DNA from: Chondrus crispus | Taxonomy: Eukaryota; Rhodophyta; Florideophyceae; Gigartinales; Gigartinaceae | Length of the DNA: 64,000 nt | Assembly: GCF_000350225.1 (NCBI RefSeq) | Contig: NW_005179178.1 | Location: 1-64,000, forward strand | Direction of reading: 5' to 3' | Shown here: piece after piece, positions 63,599-64,000 of the stretch | Numbering within the stretch: the first letter of the stretch is position 1 | Layout of the letters: the number at the start of each line of letters is the position of its first letter | Made by a program: the position numbers and the translations under genes | The notes under the pieces: model-generated | The model's input: the letters and a program-made list of their open reading frames with translations, nothing else | Databases searched by the model: none | What the model was told of the DNA's origin: nothing

Positions 63599-64000
63599 AC
63601 CGCAAAACCCCGTTCGGATCGGAAAAGTCGAGCGACCCCCCCCCGAACAGGATTGCCGGACGATCCGTTAAGTCCAGAAACCACGGCGAGGAGGGGCGCT
63701 CGACGAACAAGGCGATCAGCAGTGGAATCAAGACAGCCCCTCGGTGGGCGGAGCTAGCGACCGGAATGCCCGTCGCTTGTGTCTCGGAATATCCGAGAAG
63801 GTGGAGGCTCACGGCGGGCCATCAATCAGCATCCGGGTTAGACAGCCCGGCAGAAGACCGGATCATTGTCCTTTCGGTTTGGGTTGTGTGCAAGAGGACG
63901 CGCGAAACGCACAGGCAGACGCGCAGGCGAGAGGAGCGGCGTCAGAAGAACGCGGGCCAGGGTCGTTCAATAAGAGCGAGGAAGCGAGAGCAACTCAGTA

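Larger units (their letters stand above)
61577..64000 (+). mobile_element. Second family-C gypsy copy, partial, opposite orientation
   Basis: Plus-strand sequence closely related to the pol 3' half and downstream region of element C starts abruptly at the outer edge of the C 5' LTR, inside pol, and runs past the window end. With the minus-strand copy near 53.0-55.4 kb it forms an inverted repeat of roughly 2 kb or more. It is broken, with several breaks. Sequence after 63,380 is non-coding and contains the hairpin at 63574-63598. Confidence 0.85.

Noticed and set aside
1-64000. CRISPR arrays, bacterial operons, rRNA or tRNA genes
   Set aside because: No regularly spaced repeats, no ribosome-binding-site-led gene runs, and no cloverleaf or rRNA core sequence noticed on either strand.

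Overview
This window comes from a eukaryotic nuclear genome and about 85% of it is transposable elements stacked on one another. I see no bacterial operons, rRNA, tRNA or CRISPR. The mix is three families of chromodomain-bearing Ty3/gypsy elements, an old copia element, a Tc1/mariner-pogo type DNA transposon and a gypsy-like element of a type I associate with oomycetes and algae. This suggests a TE-rich alga, with a florideophyte red alga as my best guess, or an oomycete-like protist. That assignment is inference; no host gene here proves it.

Layout. Bases 1-9,660 are lower in GC, hold no long open frame, and carry a MITE-like element (2389-2840), two hairpin repeats and some weak exon-like stretches on the minus strand. 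Bases 9,661-28,946 are one old Ty1/copia element with very short LTRs, split by three later insertions: a 2.26-kb TA-flanked DNA transposon (9765-12027), a whole young gypsy element A (12105-23781, target duplication AGGCC) and a solo LTR of a family-C relative (25763-26354, target duplication CCCCT). Gypsy element B fills 29,000-43,875 on the minus strand. A truncated non-chromodomain gypsy element D follows (about 43,876-46,917). Gypsy element C fills 46,918-61,576 on the minus strand. Plus-strand family-C remains run from 61,577 to the end of the window.

How the parts fit. A, B and C share one plan: LTR, an 18-nt primer-binding-like site identical in all three, gag with a coiled coil and a zinc knuckle, a pol frame at -1 relative to gag (protease, RT, RNase H, integrase, chromodomain), a long non-coding stretch of 1.3-4.6 kb, then an additional ORF on the opposite strand that starts close to the 3' LTR. 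The antisense proteins of A and B are clearly homologous; that of C sits in the same place and may be a distant relative or a replacement. This antisense accessory gene of chromoviruses is the best candidate here for an under-described system. Relative ages from LTR divergence: A about 0.8%, B about 2%, C about 3%, copia about 15%, which agrees with the nesting order.
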